Below, piece by piece: positions 36,005 through 44,612 of a DNA stretch of 62,938 nucleotides. The stretch's first letter is position 1; every line of letters starts with the position of its first letter. The position numbers and the translations under genes are program-made. The stretch is from Streptomyces amritsarensis. Its GTDB lineage: Bacteria; Actinomycetota; Actinomycetes; Streptomycetales; Streptomycetaceae. The stretch is from positions 1-62,938 of the forward strand of contig NZ_MQUR01000039.1 of the NCBI RefSeq assembly GCF_001953875.1. Reading direction: 5' to 3'. The notes under the pieces were generated by a model that had not been told where the DNA came from, ran no database searches, and saw only the letters and a program-made list of their open reading frames with translations.

Positions 36005-37072
36005 TCAGCAGATGCGCGGCAGTTGCTCGCCGATCGGGAGGTCGACCACGCGGGTGCCGCCGAGGGCGGTACGGGCCACGACCAGGCCCGGGTGGGCGTC
36101 CACGGCCTCGCCGACCACCGCCGCGCCGCGGCCCAGCGGGTGGGCGCGCATCGCGTCCAGTACGGCCTCGGCGTGCTCCCGCGGCACGAAGGCCACGAGC
36201 TTGCCCTCGTTCGCCACGTACAGCGGGTCGAGGCCGAGGATCGCGCACGCGTTGGCGACGGCCGCGGGCACCGGGACGCTGCGCTCGTGGATCACGACAC
36301 CGGTACCCGAGGCGGCCGCGATCTCGTTCAGGGAGGCGGCCAGGCCGCCCCGGGTGGGATCGCGCAGCACGTGCAGGTCAGGGGTGACGGCGAGCATGCT
36401 CTGGACAAGACCGCCGAGGGCGGCGCAGTCGCTCTCGACGTCCACGCCGAACTCCAGGCCTTCGCGGACACTCATGATCGCCACCCCGTGGAGGCCGATC
36501 CCGCCGCTGACGATCACCACGTCGCCCGGTACGACCCGCTGCGGACGCAGGTCCACGCCGTCGGGGATGATCCCGATGCCCGCGGTGTTGACGTACACGC
36601 CGTCGCCGTGGCCCGCCTCGACGACCTTGGTGTCGCCGGTGGCGACCTCCACGCCCGCCGCGCGCGCCGCGGCGCCCATGGCCTCGGCGACACGCGCCAC
36701 CACGGACATCTCCACCCCCTCCTCCAGGATGAAGCCGCAGGACAGGTATGCCGCCTGCGCCCCGCTCATGGCCAGGTCGTTCACGGTGCCGTTGACCGCG
36801 AGGTCCCCGATCGAGCCGCCGGGGAAGAAGAGCGGACGCACCACGTAGGAGTCGGTGGAGAAGGCCAGGCGGACGCCGCCGAGGGAGACGGCCGCGGAGT
36901 CACCCAGCTGGGCCAGCACGTCACCGCCGAAGGCGGGGGCGAAGAGGTGCTGGACCAGCTCCGCGGAGAGCGCGCCGCCGCCGCCGTGGCCCATCACCAC
37001 GCGGGGGCGGTCGCGCAGCGGGGCCGGGCAGGTCCAGCCGGTGATGTCGAGGGTGGTAGCGGCGTCAGACAA
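36005..37072 (-). CDS. hypE: Hydrogenase maturation protein HypE
   Basis: A 355-residue protein of the PurM-like family. It dehydrates a carbamoyl group carried on its C-terminal Cys to a thiocyanate, the source of the CN ligands on the Fe of [NiFe]-hydrogenase. The ATP-binding N-terminal segment has MGHGGGGALSAELV, and the protein ends in the diagnostic PRIC. Last gene of the hydrogenase operon, overlapping hypD by 8 bp. The carbamoyl group comes from HypF encoded just upstream. Confidence 0.97.
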   Translation of the reverse strand: MSDAATTLDITGWTCPAPLRDRPRVVMGHGGGGALSAELVQHLFAPAFGGDVLAQLGDSAAVSLGGVRLAFSTDSYVVRPLFFPGGSIGDLAVNGTVNDLAMSGAQAAYLSCGFILEEGVEMSVVARVAEAMGAAARAAGVEVATGDTKVVEAGHGDGVYVNTAGIGIIPDGVDLRPQRVVPGDVVIVSGGIGLHGVAIMSVREGLEFGVDVESDCAALGGLVQSMLAVTPDLHVLRDPTRGGLAASLNEIAAASGTGVVIHERSVPVPAAVANACAILGLDPLYVANEGKLVAFVPREHAEAVLDAMRAHPLGRGAAVVGEAVDAHPGLVVARTALGGTRVVDLPIGEQLPRIC

Positions 37073-38207
37073 CGGGGCTCGCCTCCAGCGGGGTGGTCGC
37101 GGCGGAGGGGGCGGGCCCCAGCTCCAGCCGCCGGTAGAGGTAGTACGCGGCGCAGGCCCCCTCGCTGGAGACCATCGTGGCGCCGAGCGGGCTGCGCGGG
37201 GTGCACAGGGTGCCGAAGGCCTCGCACTCGTGTGGTTTCAGCAGTCCCTGGAGCACCTCGCCGCTGCGGCACTCGGCCGGCTCCCGGGTGTCGATGCCGC
37301 TGACCGCGAAGCGGTGTTCGGCGTCGAAGTCGCGGTAGCGGTCGGACAGCCGCCACCCGCTGTCCGGGATCACGCCGATGCCGCGCCAGGCCCGGTCGGT
37401 GACCTCGAAGACGTCCTCCAGCATGGCGAGGGCCGCCGGGTTGCCCTCCGGGCGGACGGCGCGCGCGTAGGCGTTGTCGACGGTGTGTTCGCCGCGTTCC
37501 AGCTGCCGCACGGCCCGGCGTACGCCCTCCAGGATGTCCAGCGGCTCGAATCCCGTCACCACGATGGGTACGCGGTGGCGCGCGGCCAGCTCGGGGTACT
37601 CGCCGACACCCATGACGCTGCACACGTGGCCGGCGGCCAGGAAGCCCTGGACGCGGCAGCTCGGCGACCGCATGATCGCCTCGATGGCCGGGGGCACCCG
37701 GACGTGGGAGACCAGGAGGCTGAAGTTGCGGATGCCGAGCTTCTTCGCCTGGTGGACCGTCATCGCGTTGGGCGGGGCGGTGGTCTCGAAGCCGATGCCG
37801 AAGAACACCACCTGGCGCTGCGGGTTCTCCCGGGCGACGCGCAGGGCGTCGAGCGGGGAGTAGACGACGCGTACGTCGCCGCCCTCGCTGCGCACCTGGA
37901 ACAGGTCGCGGCCGGTGCCGGGCACCCGGAGCATGTCCCCGAAGGAGCAGAAGATCACGTCTGGGCGGGAGGCGATCTCCAGGGCCTTGTCGATGACCTC
38001 GAGCGGGGTGACGCACACCGGACAGCCCGGCCCGTGGATCAACTCCACCTGTTCGGGGAGGAGTTGGTCGATGCCGTGCCGGATGATGGTGTGGGTCTGG
38101 CCGCCGCAGACCTCCATGAGGGCCCAGGGGCGGGTCACGGTGGCGTGGATGTCGTCGAGCAGCCGGCGCGCGAGGGCCGGGTCCTGGAACTCTTCGATGT
38201 ACTTCAC
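37065..38207 (-). CDS. hypD: Hydrogenase maturation protein HypD
   Basis: A 380-residue [4Fe-4S] scaffold on which the Fe(CN)2CO centre is built with HypC. Characteristic motifs are MEVCGGQTHTI, IHGPGCPVCVTP, GFETTAPP, VCSVMG and CRSGEVLQGLLKPHEC, which supply the catalytic and cluster Cys residues. GTG 38207 overlaps the hypC stop by 4 bp and starts the protein at VKYIEEFQDP, the usual N-terminus; the longer frame to 38339 is an Arg-rich shadow of hypC. Confidence 0.97.
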   Translation of the reverse strand: MKYIEEFQDPALARRLLDDIHATVTRPWALMEVCGGQTHTIIRHGIDQLLPEQVELIHGPGCPVCVTPLEVIDKALEIASRPDVIFCSFGDMLRVPGTGRDLFQVRSEGGDVRVVYSPLDALRVARENPQRQVVFFGIGFETTAPPNAMTVHQAKKLGIRNFSLLVSHVRVPPAIEAIMRSPSCRVQGFLAAGHVCSVMGVGEYPELAARHRVPIVVTGFEPLDILEGVRRAVRQLERGEHTVDNAYARAVRPEGNPAALAMLEDVFEVTDRAWRGIGVIPDSGWRLSDRYRDFDAEHRFAVSGIDTREPAECRSGEVLQGLLKPHECEAFGTLCTPRSPLGATMVSSEGACAAYYLYRRLELGPAPSAATTPLEASPVV

Positions 38208-38584
38208 GGCCGGCCTTCCTCCTGGGCGTACGGGTACGGGTCCTGGACGCGCTGCGCCGCGGCGGCCTCGCCCGCGTACGGCCCGTCGGCGAAGGGCCAG
38301 GGCGAGTCCGCGCCGGCCTGGGCGGCCGCCTGCTCCCACGGGTCGCCGAACTCCTCCTGGAGCATGCCGAGTTCCTCGAAGAGCGCCAGGGTCTGGCGGG
38401 CCGACTCCTCGTCGAGGCGCTGGAGGGCGAACCCCACGTGGACGATGGCGTACTCGCCCACCCGGAGGTCCGGCAGGTACTCCAGGCAGACCTCCTTCTG
38501 CACCCCGCCGAAGTCGACGGTGGCCATGCGGGTGCCGTCCTTCTCCCCGATGTCAAGCACTCTGCCGGGTACCGCCAGGCACAT
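38204..38584 (-). CDS. hypC: Hydrogenase maturation chaperone HypC
   Basis: A 126-residue protein with the essential N-terminal Cys2 in MCLAVPGRVLDI, the small beta-barrel chaperone that carries the Fe centre from HypD to the large subunit. The core fold ends near residue 85. The remaining 40 residues, rich in Ala, Glu, Pro and Tyr, are an extension beyond the usual 75-100 residue family length. It overlaps hypF upstream by 32 bp and hypD by 4 bp. Confidence 0.95.
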   Translation of the reverse strand: MCLAVPGRVLDIGEKDGTRMATVDFGGVQKEVCLEYLPDLRVGEYAIVHVGFALQRLDEESARQTLALFEELGMLQEEFGDPWEQAAAQAGADSPWPFADGPYAGEAAAAQRVQDPYPYAQEEGRP

Positions 38585-40970
38585 GGGCTTCTCCTTGCTG
38601 TGGGTGGCGCGGGTGGTGCGGGTGCTGATCCGGGGTGGCGGCCGCCACCATGAGCTGGCCGAGGGACAGGCCGCCGTCGTTCGGGGGGACCCGGCCGTGG
38701 CGCAGGACGGTGAACCCGCCGGCCCGCAGGGTGCGGGCGCACGCCGAGGACAGCAGGGTGTTGGCGAAGACGCCGCCGGTCAGCGCGACGGTGTCCAGGC
38801 CGTGCCGTTCGCGGGCGAGTGCGCAGAGCCGCACGACGAGGTCGGTGACGCCGGCGTGGAAGCCGGCGGCGATCAGCCCCGGGTCCGTGCCCGCGCGGAC
38901 GTCGGCCGCCACGGCCGCCAGCAGCGGCGCCGGGTCGGCGACCACCGGGCCGGTGGCGGGGTGCCGGGGGACGCGCAGCCCGAAGGCGTAGTCGGGGCCG
39001 GCCGCGGCTGCGCCGAGGGCGGCGGCCTCCAGCTCGATCGCGGCCTGCGCCTCGTAGCCGGCGTGGTGGCAGACGCCGGAGAGGGAGGAGACGGCGTCGA
39101 AGAGCCGCCCCATGCTGGAGGTCGGGACGCAGTTCAGGCCGCGCTCCAGCTGGCGTTCCAGTACGCGCAGTTCGTCGGGCGGGCAGGCGGCGACGCACGG
39201 CAGGTCCGGGGTGCGGGCCAGGCCGGCGGCCCACAGGTGGGCCAGGGCCATCCGGTACGGGCGGTGCACGGCCGCGTCACCGCCGGGCAGCGGGACGTAG
39301 CCGAGGTGGGCGAAGCGGGTGTAGCGCGCGTAGTCGGCGAGGAGGACCTCGCCGCCCCACACGGCGCCGTCGTCGCCGTAGCCGGTGCCGTCGAAGGCGA
39401 CTCCGATCACCGGGTGCGCGCCGTCCAGGCCGTGTTCCGCGAGGGCGGAGGCGATGTGCGCGTGGTGGTGCTGCACGCGGACCAGCGGCCGGGATCCGGC
39501 GGTGCGCCGCGCCCACCCGGTGGAGCGGTAGCCCGGGTGCCGGTCCGCCGCGAGGAGCGCGGGCGTGACGCCGGTGATGGACTCCAGTTGCCGCTCGGCG
39601 CGTTCGAGGGCGTACTGGGTGGCGAGGTCGTCCATGTCGCCGATGTGGGCGGACAGCCAGGCCCGGCGTCCCTCGCCGAGGCAGAAGGTGTTCTTCAGGT
39701 CGCCGCCGGCGGCGAGGGTCGCGGGAACGGGCAGGGGCAGGGCCATCGGGAGCGGGGCGTAGCCGCGGGCGCGTCGTACGGTCAGCGTCTCGCCGTCGCA
39801 GACCCGCACCACGGAGTCGTCGCACGGCACGTGGATGGGGCGGTCGTGGGTGAGCCAGGCGTCGGCGAGGCCGGCGAGCCGCTCCAGGGCCTCGCCGTCG
39901 TCGGTGACGATGGGTTCCCCGGCGAGGTTGCCGCTGGTCATGACCAGCAGCCGCGGGCCCGGCGGGTCACCGGGCAGGCCGAGCAGCAGGTGGTGGACGG
40001 GGGTGTACGGGAGCATCACGCCGAGGTCGGGACAGCGCGGGGCGACACCGTCGGCGAGTACGCCCGGCACGCCCGCGAGGTCCGCGGAGTCCGCGGCGGC
40101 ACGGCGGCGCAGCAGCACGATGGGCCGTACACCGCCCTCCAGGAGGGCGCGCTCCTCGGGGCCGATGTGCGCGTACTGTTCGGCGTCCGCGAGGTCCCGG
40201 GCCATCAGGGCGAAGGGCTTGTCGCCGCGGGCCTTGCGGCGGCGCAGCTCGGCGACGGCACCGGGGTGGGTGGCGTCGCAGGCGAGGTGGTAGCCGCCGA
40301 GGCCCTTGACGGCGAGGATCGCCCCGGCCGCCAGGAGCCGGCGGGCTCCGGCGATCGGGTCCCCGTCCGGGGCGGCACAGGGGGGCCGCCCGGTGAGCAG
40401 CGCCAGCCGGGGGCCGCAGGCCGGGCAGGCGACCGGCTGGGCGTGGAAGCGGCGGTCGGCGGGATCGCCGTACTCGCGGGCGCAGTCGGGGCACATGGGG
40501 AAGCGGGCCATGGTGGTGTGGGCGCGGTCGTAGGGCAGCCCGGTGACGATGGTGAACCGCGGCCCGCAGTGGGTGCAGGTGATGAACGGGTGCCGGTGTC
40601 GCCGGTCGGCGGGGTCGGCGAGTTCGGCGAGGCAGTCGGCGCAGGTGGCCACGTCCGGGGAGACGAGCGTCCGCGCGGGGCCGCCGGTCCGGGAGGCGAC
40701 GATGGTGAAGCCGGTGCCGCCCGCGACGGGCACCTCGTGGTGGTCGACGGCGTCCACGACGGCCAGCGGGGGTGCGTCCGCCGCGAGGTGCTCGCAGAAC
40801 CGGGAGACGGCGGCCGGGGCGCCCTCGACCTCGGCGACGACGCCCTCGGGGGTGTTGGTGACGTGCCCGGCGAGGCCGAGCCCGGTCGCACGCGTGTAGA
40901 GGTAGGGGCGGAAGCCGACGCCCTGGACCACGCCGCGGACGGTGACGCGGCGGCGCTGGACCGCCCCCAT
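38553..40970 (-). CDS. hypF: Carbamoyltransferase HypF
   Basis: An 805-residue enzyme that makes the carbamoyl-thiolate on HypE from carbamoyl phosphate and ATP. Domains in order: acylphosphatase-like (GVVQGVGFRPYLYTRA, 1-90), two zinc fingers (CADCLAEL, CTHCGPRF, CPDCAREY, CPACGPRL), a YrdC-like domain with VKGLGGYHLACDA, and a Kae1-like carbamoyltransferase domain with VQHHHAHIASALAEHG and a C-terminal VFANTLLSS. Complete, with all catalytic parts. Its start shares a base with the hypB stop. Confidence 0.97.
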   Translation of the reverse strand: MGAVQRRRVTVRGVVQGVGFRPYLYTRATGLGLAGHVTNTPEGVVAEVEGAPAAVSRFCEHLAADAPPLAVVDAVDHHEVPVAGGTGFTIVASRTGGPARTLVSPDVATCADCLAELADPADRRHRHPFITCTHCGPRFTIVTGLPYDRAHTTMARFPMCPDCAREYGDPADRRFHAQPVACPACGPRLALLTGRPPCAAPDGDPIAGARRLLAAGAILAVKGLGGYHLACDATHPGAVAELRRRKARGDKPFALMARDLADAEQYAHIGPEERALLEGGVRPIVLLRRRAAADSADLAGVPGVLADGVAPRCPDLGVMLPYTPVHHLLLGLPGDPPGPRLLVMTSGNLAGEPIVTDDGEALERLAGLADAWLTHDRPIHVPCDDSVVRVCDGETLTVRRARGYAPLPMALPLPVPATLAAGGDLKNTFCLGEGRRAWLSAHIGDMDDLATQYALERAERQLESITGVTPALLAADRHPGYRSTGWARRTAGSRPLVRVQHHHAHIASALAEHGLDGAHPVIGVAFDGTGYGDDGAVWGGEVLLADYARYTRFAHLGYVPLPGGDAAVHRPYRMALAHLWAAGLARTPDLPCVAACPPDELRVLERQLERGLNCVPTSSMGRLFDAVSSLSGVCHHAGYEAQAAIELEAAALGAAAAGPDYAFGLRVPRHPATGPVVADPAPLLAAVAADVRAGTDPGLIAAGFHAGVTDLVVRLCALARERHGLDTVALTGGVFANTLLSSACARTLRAGGFTVLRHGRVPPNDGGLSLGQLMVAAATPDQHPHHPRHPQQGEAHVPGGTRQSA

Positions 40971-42010
40971 CAGCGGGGCTGCGCGGCGGGCCGGACGTGC
41001 GGGGGCTCGTGAGCGTGGTCCGGACCGGGAGCGTGGTCGGCGTGATCGGAGCCGGGAGCCCGGTCGGGGCGGTGGGGGTGGGCGGGCCCGGGGTGGTGGT
41101 GATGGTGGTCGGACCCGTGATCATGACCGTACCCGTACCCGTGACCGTGGCCGTGCCCGTGGCCGTGCCCGTGGTCGTGGCCGTGCCCGTGGTCGTGGCC
41201 GTACCCGTGACCGTGGCCGTGCCCGTGGCCGTGCCCGTGGTCGTGGCCGTGCCCGTGGTCGTGGCCGTGCCCGTGGTCGTGGCCGTGCCCGTGGTCGTGG
41301 TCGTGGCTCTGCGCGTGCTGCCGCCCGCCGGCCATCACCGGGGTGTGCGTCACCGCCCCGTTCCCGGCCGCCAGCGCCCGGTCCAGCAGGATCCCGAGGC
41401 CCTCGCCCCCGCGGGCCGAGGTCATGACGATCTCCACACCGGGATTGACCCGTTCGACGTTGGCGCGGAAGGCCGCCTCGTCGAACTCGACGGCCTGCGC
41501 GATGTCGGTCTTGGTGACGACCACCAGCTGCGCCAGCCCGAAGGCGGTCGGGTACTTCAGCGGCTTGTCCTCGCCCTCGGTCACCGAGGCGAGCACCACC
41601 CGCAGCGACTCCCCCAGGTCGTAACCTGCCGGGCAGACCAGGTTCCCCACGTTCTCCACGAAGAGGATCCGGGTGTCCTCGGGCAGCCAGCCGTCCAGGT
41701 GCCGGCCGAGCATCGCGGCCTCCAGGTGGCACAGCCCGTCCGTGAGGACCTGCTTGACCGGTACGCCCGAACGGGCCAGCCGCAGCGCGTCGTTCTCGGT
41801 GGCCAGGTCGGCGGTGAGGGCGGCGACCGGCACCGACCGGCCGCGTGCCAGGAGCAGTTCGCGCTCCAGGAGCGCCGTCTTGCCGCTGCCGGGGCTGGAG
41901 AGCAGGTTGACCACCGTCGTACCGCGGGCGGTGAGTCCGGCGCGCAGGGCCCGGGCGGCGTCGTCGTTCTTGGCGAGTACCGCCTGCCGCAGATCGACCA
42001 CTCGGCACAT
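40970..42010 (-). CDS. hypB: GTPase HypB with a histidine-rich C-terminal tail
   Basis: A 346-residue SIMIBI-class GTPase that delivers Ni with HypA. The P-loop is LLSSPGSGKT (Lys44); further motifs are ADLATENDALRL, the metal-binding GLCHLEAAML, FVENVGNLVCPAGYDLGE and VTKTD. After residue about 235 comes a tail of some 110 residues with about 40 His in His-Asp and His-Gly dyads. In well-known HypB proteins the His-rich stretch is N-terminal, so the C-terminal place is notable. The start is ATG 42010, two bases after hypA; the longer frame to 42433 is a shadow. Confidence 0.96.
   Translation of the reverse strand: MCRVVDLRQAVLAKNDDAARALRAGLTARGTTVVNLLSSPGSGKTALLERELLLARGRSVPVAALTADLATENDALRLARSGVPVKQVLTDGLCHLEAAMLGRHLDGWLPEDTRILFVENVGNLVCPAGYDLGESLRVVLASVTEGEDKPLKYPTAFGLAQLVVVTKTDIAQAVEFDEAAFRANVERVNPGVEIVMTSARGGEGLGILLDRALAAGNGAVTHTPVMAGGRQHAQSHDHDHGHGHDHGHGHDHGHGHDHGHGHGHGHGHGYGHDHGHGHDHGHGHGHGHGHGYGYGHDHGSDHHHHHPGPAHPHRPDRAPGSDHADHAPGPDHAHEPPHVRPAAQPR
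41125..41310. repeat. Tandem repeat coding the HypB His tail
   Basis: Imperfect units of 6, 12 and 18 bases based on CGTGCCCGTGGTCGTGGC encode the His-Asp-His-Gly dyads on the minus strand. Copy number can change in frame. It also creates a long Val-Pro-Val shadow frame on the plus strand. Confidence 0.85.
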
Positions 42011-42012
42011 GT

Positions 42013-42408
42013 TCAGGCCTCCTCGGGCATCGGTTCGCGGGTACGGGCACCGGCGGGGCCGTCCTCCCAGCGGACGCTGAGGATCTCCAGCTCGCGGCCC
42101 GACAGCAGTTCCACGTCCGTGGCCCTGCCGCATCCGGGGCAGCACAGCTCGGGGGGCATCCCCACGGCCCAGGTGTCGGGGCAGGTCGCGCAGCGGGCGC
42201 GGGCCGCCACGGATTCGGTGACGAGCTCGGCTCCGTCGAGAACCGTTCCGGCACAGGCCAGTTCGAAGCAGAAGGCCAGCGCGTCGGGAACCACCCCCGC
42301 CAACTCGCCCACCCGGAGCCGTACGGACGTGACGGCGTGCGCGCCGGCCGCCCCGGCGGCTTCTTCCACCTGGCCCACGACGGCCATGGCGATCGACATC
42401 TCGTGCAT
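42013..42408 (-). CDS. hypA: Nickel metallochaperone HypA
   Basis: A 131-residue protein with the invariant N-terminal MHEMSIA Ni-binding sequence (His2), and a zinc site formed by CATC and CCPGC. Together with HypB it inserts Ni into the large subunit. It is slightly longer than usual at the C-terminus. A GGAAGGAG site precedes ATG 42408. A 115-base gap separates it from the small peptide gene upstream. Confidence 0.97.
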   Translation of the reverse strand: MHEMSIAMAVVGQVEEAAGAAGAHAVTSVRLRVGELAGVVPDALAFCFELACAGTVLDGAELVTESVAARARCATCPDTWAVGMPPELCCPGCGRATDVELLSGRELEILSVRWEDGPAGARTREPMPEEA

Positions 42409-42523
42409 CGGACTCCTTCCTGCCGGGGCTCATTACACCGGCGGGGCGGAGGCGGGGCGGTCGGGCACGCCGGTGCGCCGCACCCCCGTACGCCGTTCGG
42501 CGGGGGCGCGGCGCCGTGCGGCG

Positions 42524-42628
42524 TCACATCCTGCGCATGCGCAGGTAGCGCCTGAGGTCGGGAAAGACCTGGAGCACGACGGCGGCGAGGGCGGCGACCG
42601 CGGCCCCGCTGATGACGGCCTTCTTCAT
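42524..42628 (-). CDS. 34-residue membrane peptide (DUF6893-like) in the hydrogenase operon
   Basis: A short gene encoding MKKAVISGAAVAALAAVV followed by an LQVFPDLRRYLRMRRM tail: one hydrophobic helix and a basic C-terminus, like a single-span membrane peptide. Its ATG overlaps the stop of the protease gene as ATGA, so it is translationally coupled. I recall similar Streptomyces peptides named DUF6893. It may anchor or stabilise a component at the membrane, but nothing visible shows its role. Confidence 0.7.
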   Translation of the reverse strand: MKKAVISGAAVAALAAVVLQVFPDLRRYLRMRRM

Positions 42629-43197
42629 GGGGTTCTCCTCAGTTCACGGCCGGGTGAGCCGACTTCGTCGGAAGAGGGGCGGTCGAGCAGGTCGAGGGCC
42701 ATGCGCACGGCCTCCGGGACGGCGGCGGCCACGGGCGCGCTCAGCCCGATGCCCTCCTCGACGCAGGCCGGTTCGCAGCCGAGGACCAGCGTGCGCCGCG
42801 GAGGGGTGGCGCCCGTTCCGGCGCACAGGGTGTCCAGCAGGGCGAGGACGGTGTCGGGCGACATGTGGTGGCCGTCGAGTACGGGCCCCTCGCCGGGTCC
42901 GGCGGCCTGCGTACCGGCATCGGCGCACGCACCCGCACCCGCGCCGGCTGCCGCTTCCGCCTCGATGAGGTAGAGCGTGCCCGGTTCGCCGCCCCGGGCG
43001 GTGGCGTCGACCAGGACGAGCGTGTCGTAGCCGTCGAGGAGCTGGTAGGCGAGGTGGACCCCGCGCACGCCGAAGTCGACCACCTCGACCCCGTCGGGCA
43101 GCGGCTGCGCGGACAGGGCGCGTACGGTCTCCACGCCGAAGCCGTCGTCGCCGAGGAAGACGTTGCCGATGCCCGCGATCAGGACCTTGGGGCTCAC
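42625..43197 (-). CDS. [NiFe]-hydrogenase maturation protease
   Basis: A 190-residue HybD/HycI-type endopeptidase that removes the C-terminal tail of the large subunit after metal insertion. The start VSPKVLIAGIGNVFLGDDGFG has the Ni-sensing Glu/Asp (GDDGFG), and VLVDATARGGEPGTLYLIE and DGHHMSPDTVLALL follow the family pattern with the conserved His. Begins at GTG 43197, overlapping the upstream gene by 4 bp. An Ala/Gly-rich loop (EAEAAAGAGAGACADAG) is an insertion. Confidence 0.93.
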   Translation of the reverse strand: MSPKVLIAGIGNVFLGDDGFGVETVRALSAQPLPDGVEVVDFGVRGVHLAYQLLDGYDTLVLVDATARGGEPGTLYLIEAEAAAGAGAGACADAGTQAAGPGEGPVLDGHHMSPDTVLALLDTLCAGTGATPPRRTLVLGCEPACVEEGIGLSAPVAAAVPEAVRMALDLLDRPSSDEVGSPGRELRRTP

Positions 43198-44612
43198 GCG
43201 TCCTCCGGCAGGGTGACCTCGTCGGGCTGGAAGTAGAGGAAGCGGCCCTGTTCCCGGCGGATGTCCGCGCCGGGGTCGTCCTCCACGGTGACGGCGAGGT
43301 GCACTCCCCCGTCGACGTCGTGCAGGACGGCCTCGACGTGCGCGGTGCGGCCGTGGAGGAAGAGGTCCTGGGCGTCGGTGCGGCGCGGTCCGGGTCGGAG
43401 CACGACCCGGCTGCCGGGGCCCACGGGGGCGCCGTCGACGGTGACGCGGTCGCGGTCGCGGGCCGGGTCGGCGGTGCCGGCCGGATCCCACCACGGGGTG
43501 TCCGGCCTGAACACCGCCTCCTCGTCGGGGATCTCGGAGATCTCCCGCGGGCCGTCCGGGCCGGTGGCCTCCCGCAGGGAGCGCACCGCGCCGTGCAGCC
43601 GTTCCAGCACCTCGGGGGGCAGGGAGTCGGCGAGGTCGATGACGGCTGCCGCCCGGGCGTCGGTGCCCCGCGCCTCGCGCTTCTCCTGATCGGTCAGGGC
43701 CGCCGTCCGCAGGGCGAGGATCTCGTCGATCTCGGTGGCGTCGTACATGGCGCCCGCGCTCTCGGGGGCGATGGCCGGGTGGTCCTCCAGGATGATCGGG
43801 GAGGACAGGACCACGTCGGCGCGGCCGGCCTCGCCGGCGAGCACCGGCCAGGTGTGGCGGTTCTCGCAGGCGGCGACGGCCTCCCGGGCCCATTCGGGCG
43901 GGTCGGTCATCGACAGGAAGGAACCGGAGTCGAGTCCCAGCAGGAGGTGGGCGGCGACCAGCGAGCGGGGCAGGGCCGCCTCCCGGTCGGCGCCGGATCC
44001 GTCCGCGGGGGTCCACGGGCTGGTGTTCTCCACGACCGCCGTGAGCCGGAACACCCGGTAGGCGCCGTCGAGTTCCACGGCACGCAGCCGCAGGACGCCC
44101 TCGATCGCCTCGGTGCGCCGCACCAGGCGGCCCGCCGTGCGCCCGTCGGCGCCCAGGACGTCCTCGACGTCGTCGCGGGCGGGGCGGGCGAACGGCACGC
44201 GGATGCCGTCACCGGCCAACCCGCTGACGGGGACGCTCAGTTCGACCCGCTCCTCCGCTCCCTCGTCCCAGGGGACGAGGACCCGGTCGCAGAGGTGCAG
44301 CTCGTCGACGTCGGTGAACCCGCCGCCCGCCAGGGCCTGCTGGACCGTGCGCCGCTGCGCGTGCAGGAACCGCAGCTCCAGGGCGAGCGTCGCGTCGCCC
44401 TTCGGCTCCATCAGGACCTCGGTCCGCTGGAAGGCGTGCTCGCCGTGGGCCGGGCCCCACGCCGGGGGTACGAGGACCCCGAACTGCCAGCGCATCCGGT
44501 TCTTCGCGGCGGAGGCGCGGTACGGGTAGAGCACGTAGCCCTCGAGGAGGACGGCGTCGGCCACCTGCCGGGCGGCGGCGAAACGGGCGTCCGCGGCGGT
44601 GCTCGTGGTCAC
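43194..44612 (-). CDS. Hydrogenase-cluster protein, 472 aa, unknown
   Basis: A protein of unknown function found in the middle of the hydrogenase operon. It starts at GTG 44612 with VTTSTAADARFAAARQVADAVLLEGYVLYPYRASAAKN, and has mixed beta-rich segments (VLLEGYVLYPYR, RLRAVELDGAYRVFRLTAVVEN) and a helical LSDTDQEKREARG-type region near residue 310. No signal peptide, metal motif or membrane span was seen. Both neighbours overlap it by 4 bp, so it is expressed with hydrogenase genes. It could be an assembly factor. Confidence 0.8.
   Translation of the reverse strand: MTTSTAADARFAAARQVADAVLLEGYVLYPYRASAAKNRMRWQFGVLVPPAWGPAHGEHAFQRTEVLMEPKGDATLALELRFLHAQRRTVQQALAGGGFTDVDELHLCDRVLVPWDEGAEERVELSVPVSGLAGDGIRVPFARPARDDVEDVLGADGRTAGRLVRRTEAIEGVLRLRAVELDGAYRVFRLTAVVENTSPWTPADGSGADREAALPRSLVAAHLLLGLDSGSFLSMTDPPEWAREAVAACENRHTWPVLAGEAGRADVVLSSPIILEDHPAIAPESAGAMYDATEIDEILALRTAALTDQEKREARGTDARAAAVIDLADSLPPEVLERLHGAVRSLREATGPDGPREISEIPDEEAVFRPDTPWWDPAGTADPARDRDRVTVDGAPVGPGSRVVLRPGPRRTDAQDLFLHGRTAHVEAVLHDVDGGVHLAVTVEDDPGADIRREQGRFLYFQPDEVTLPEDA

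Noticed and set aside
40997..42973. Long plus-strand frame rich in Val-Pro repeats opposite hypA/hypB
   Set aside because: It is the antisense shadow of the HypB His-tail repeat and of well-supported minus-strand genes.
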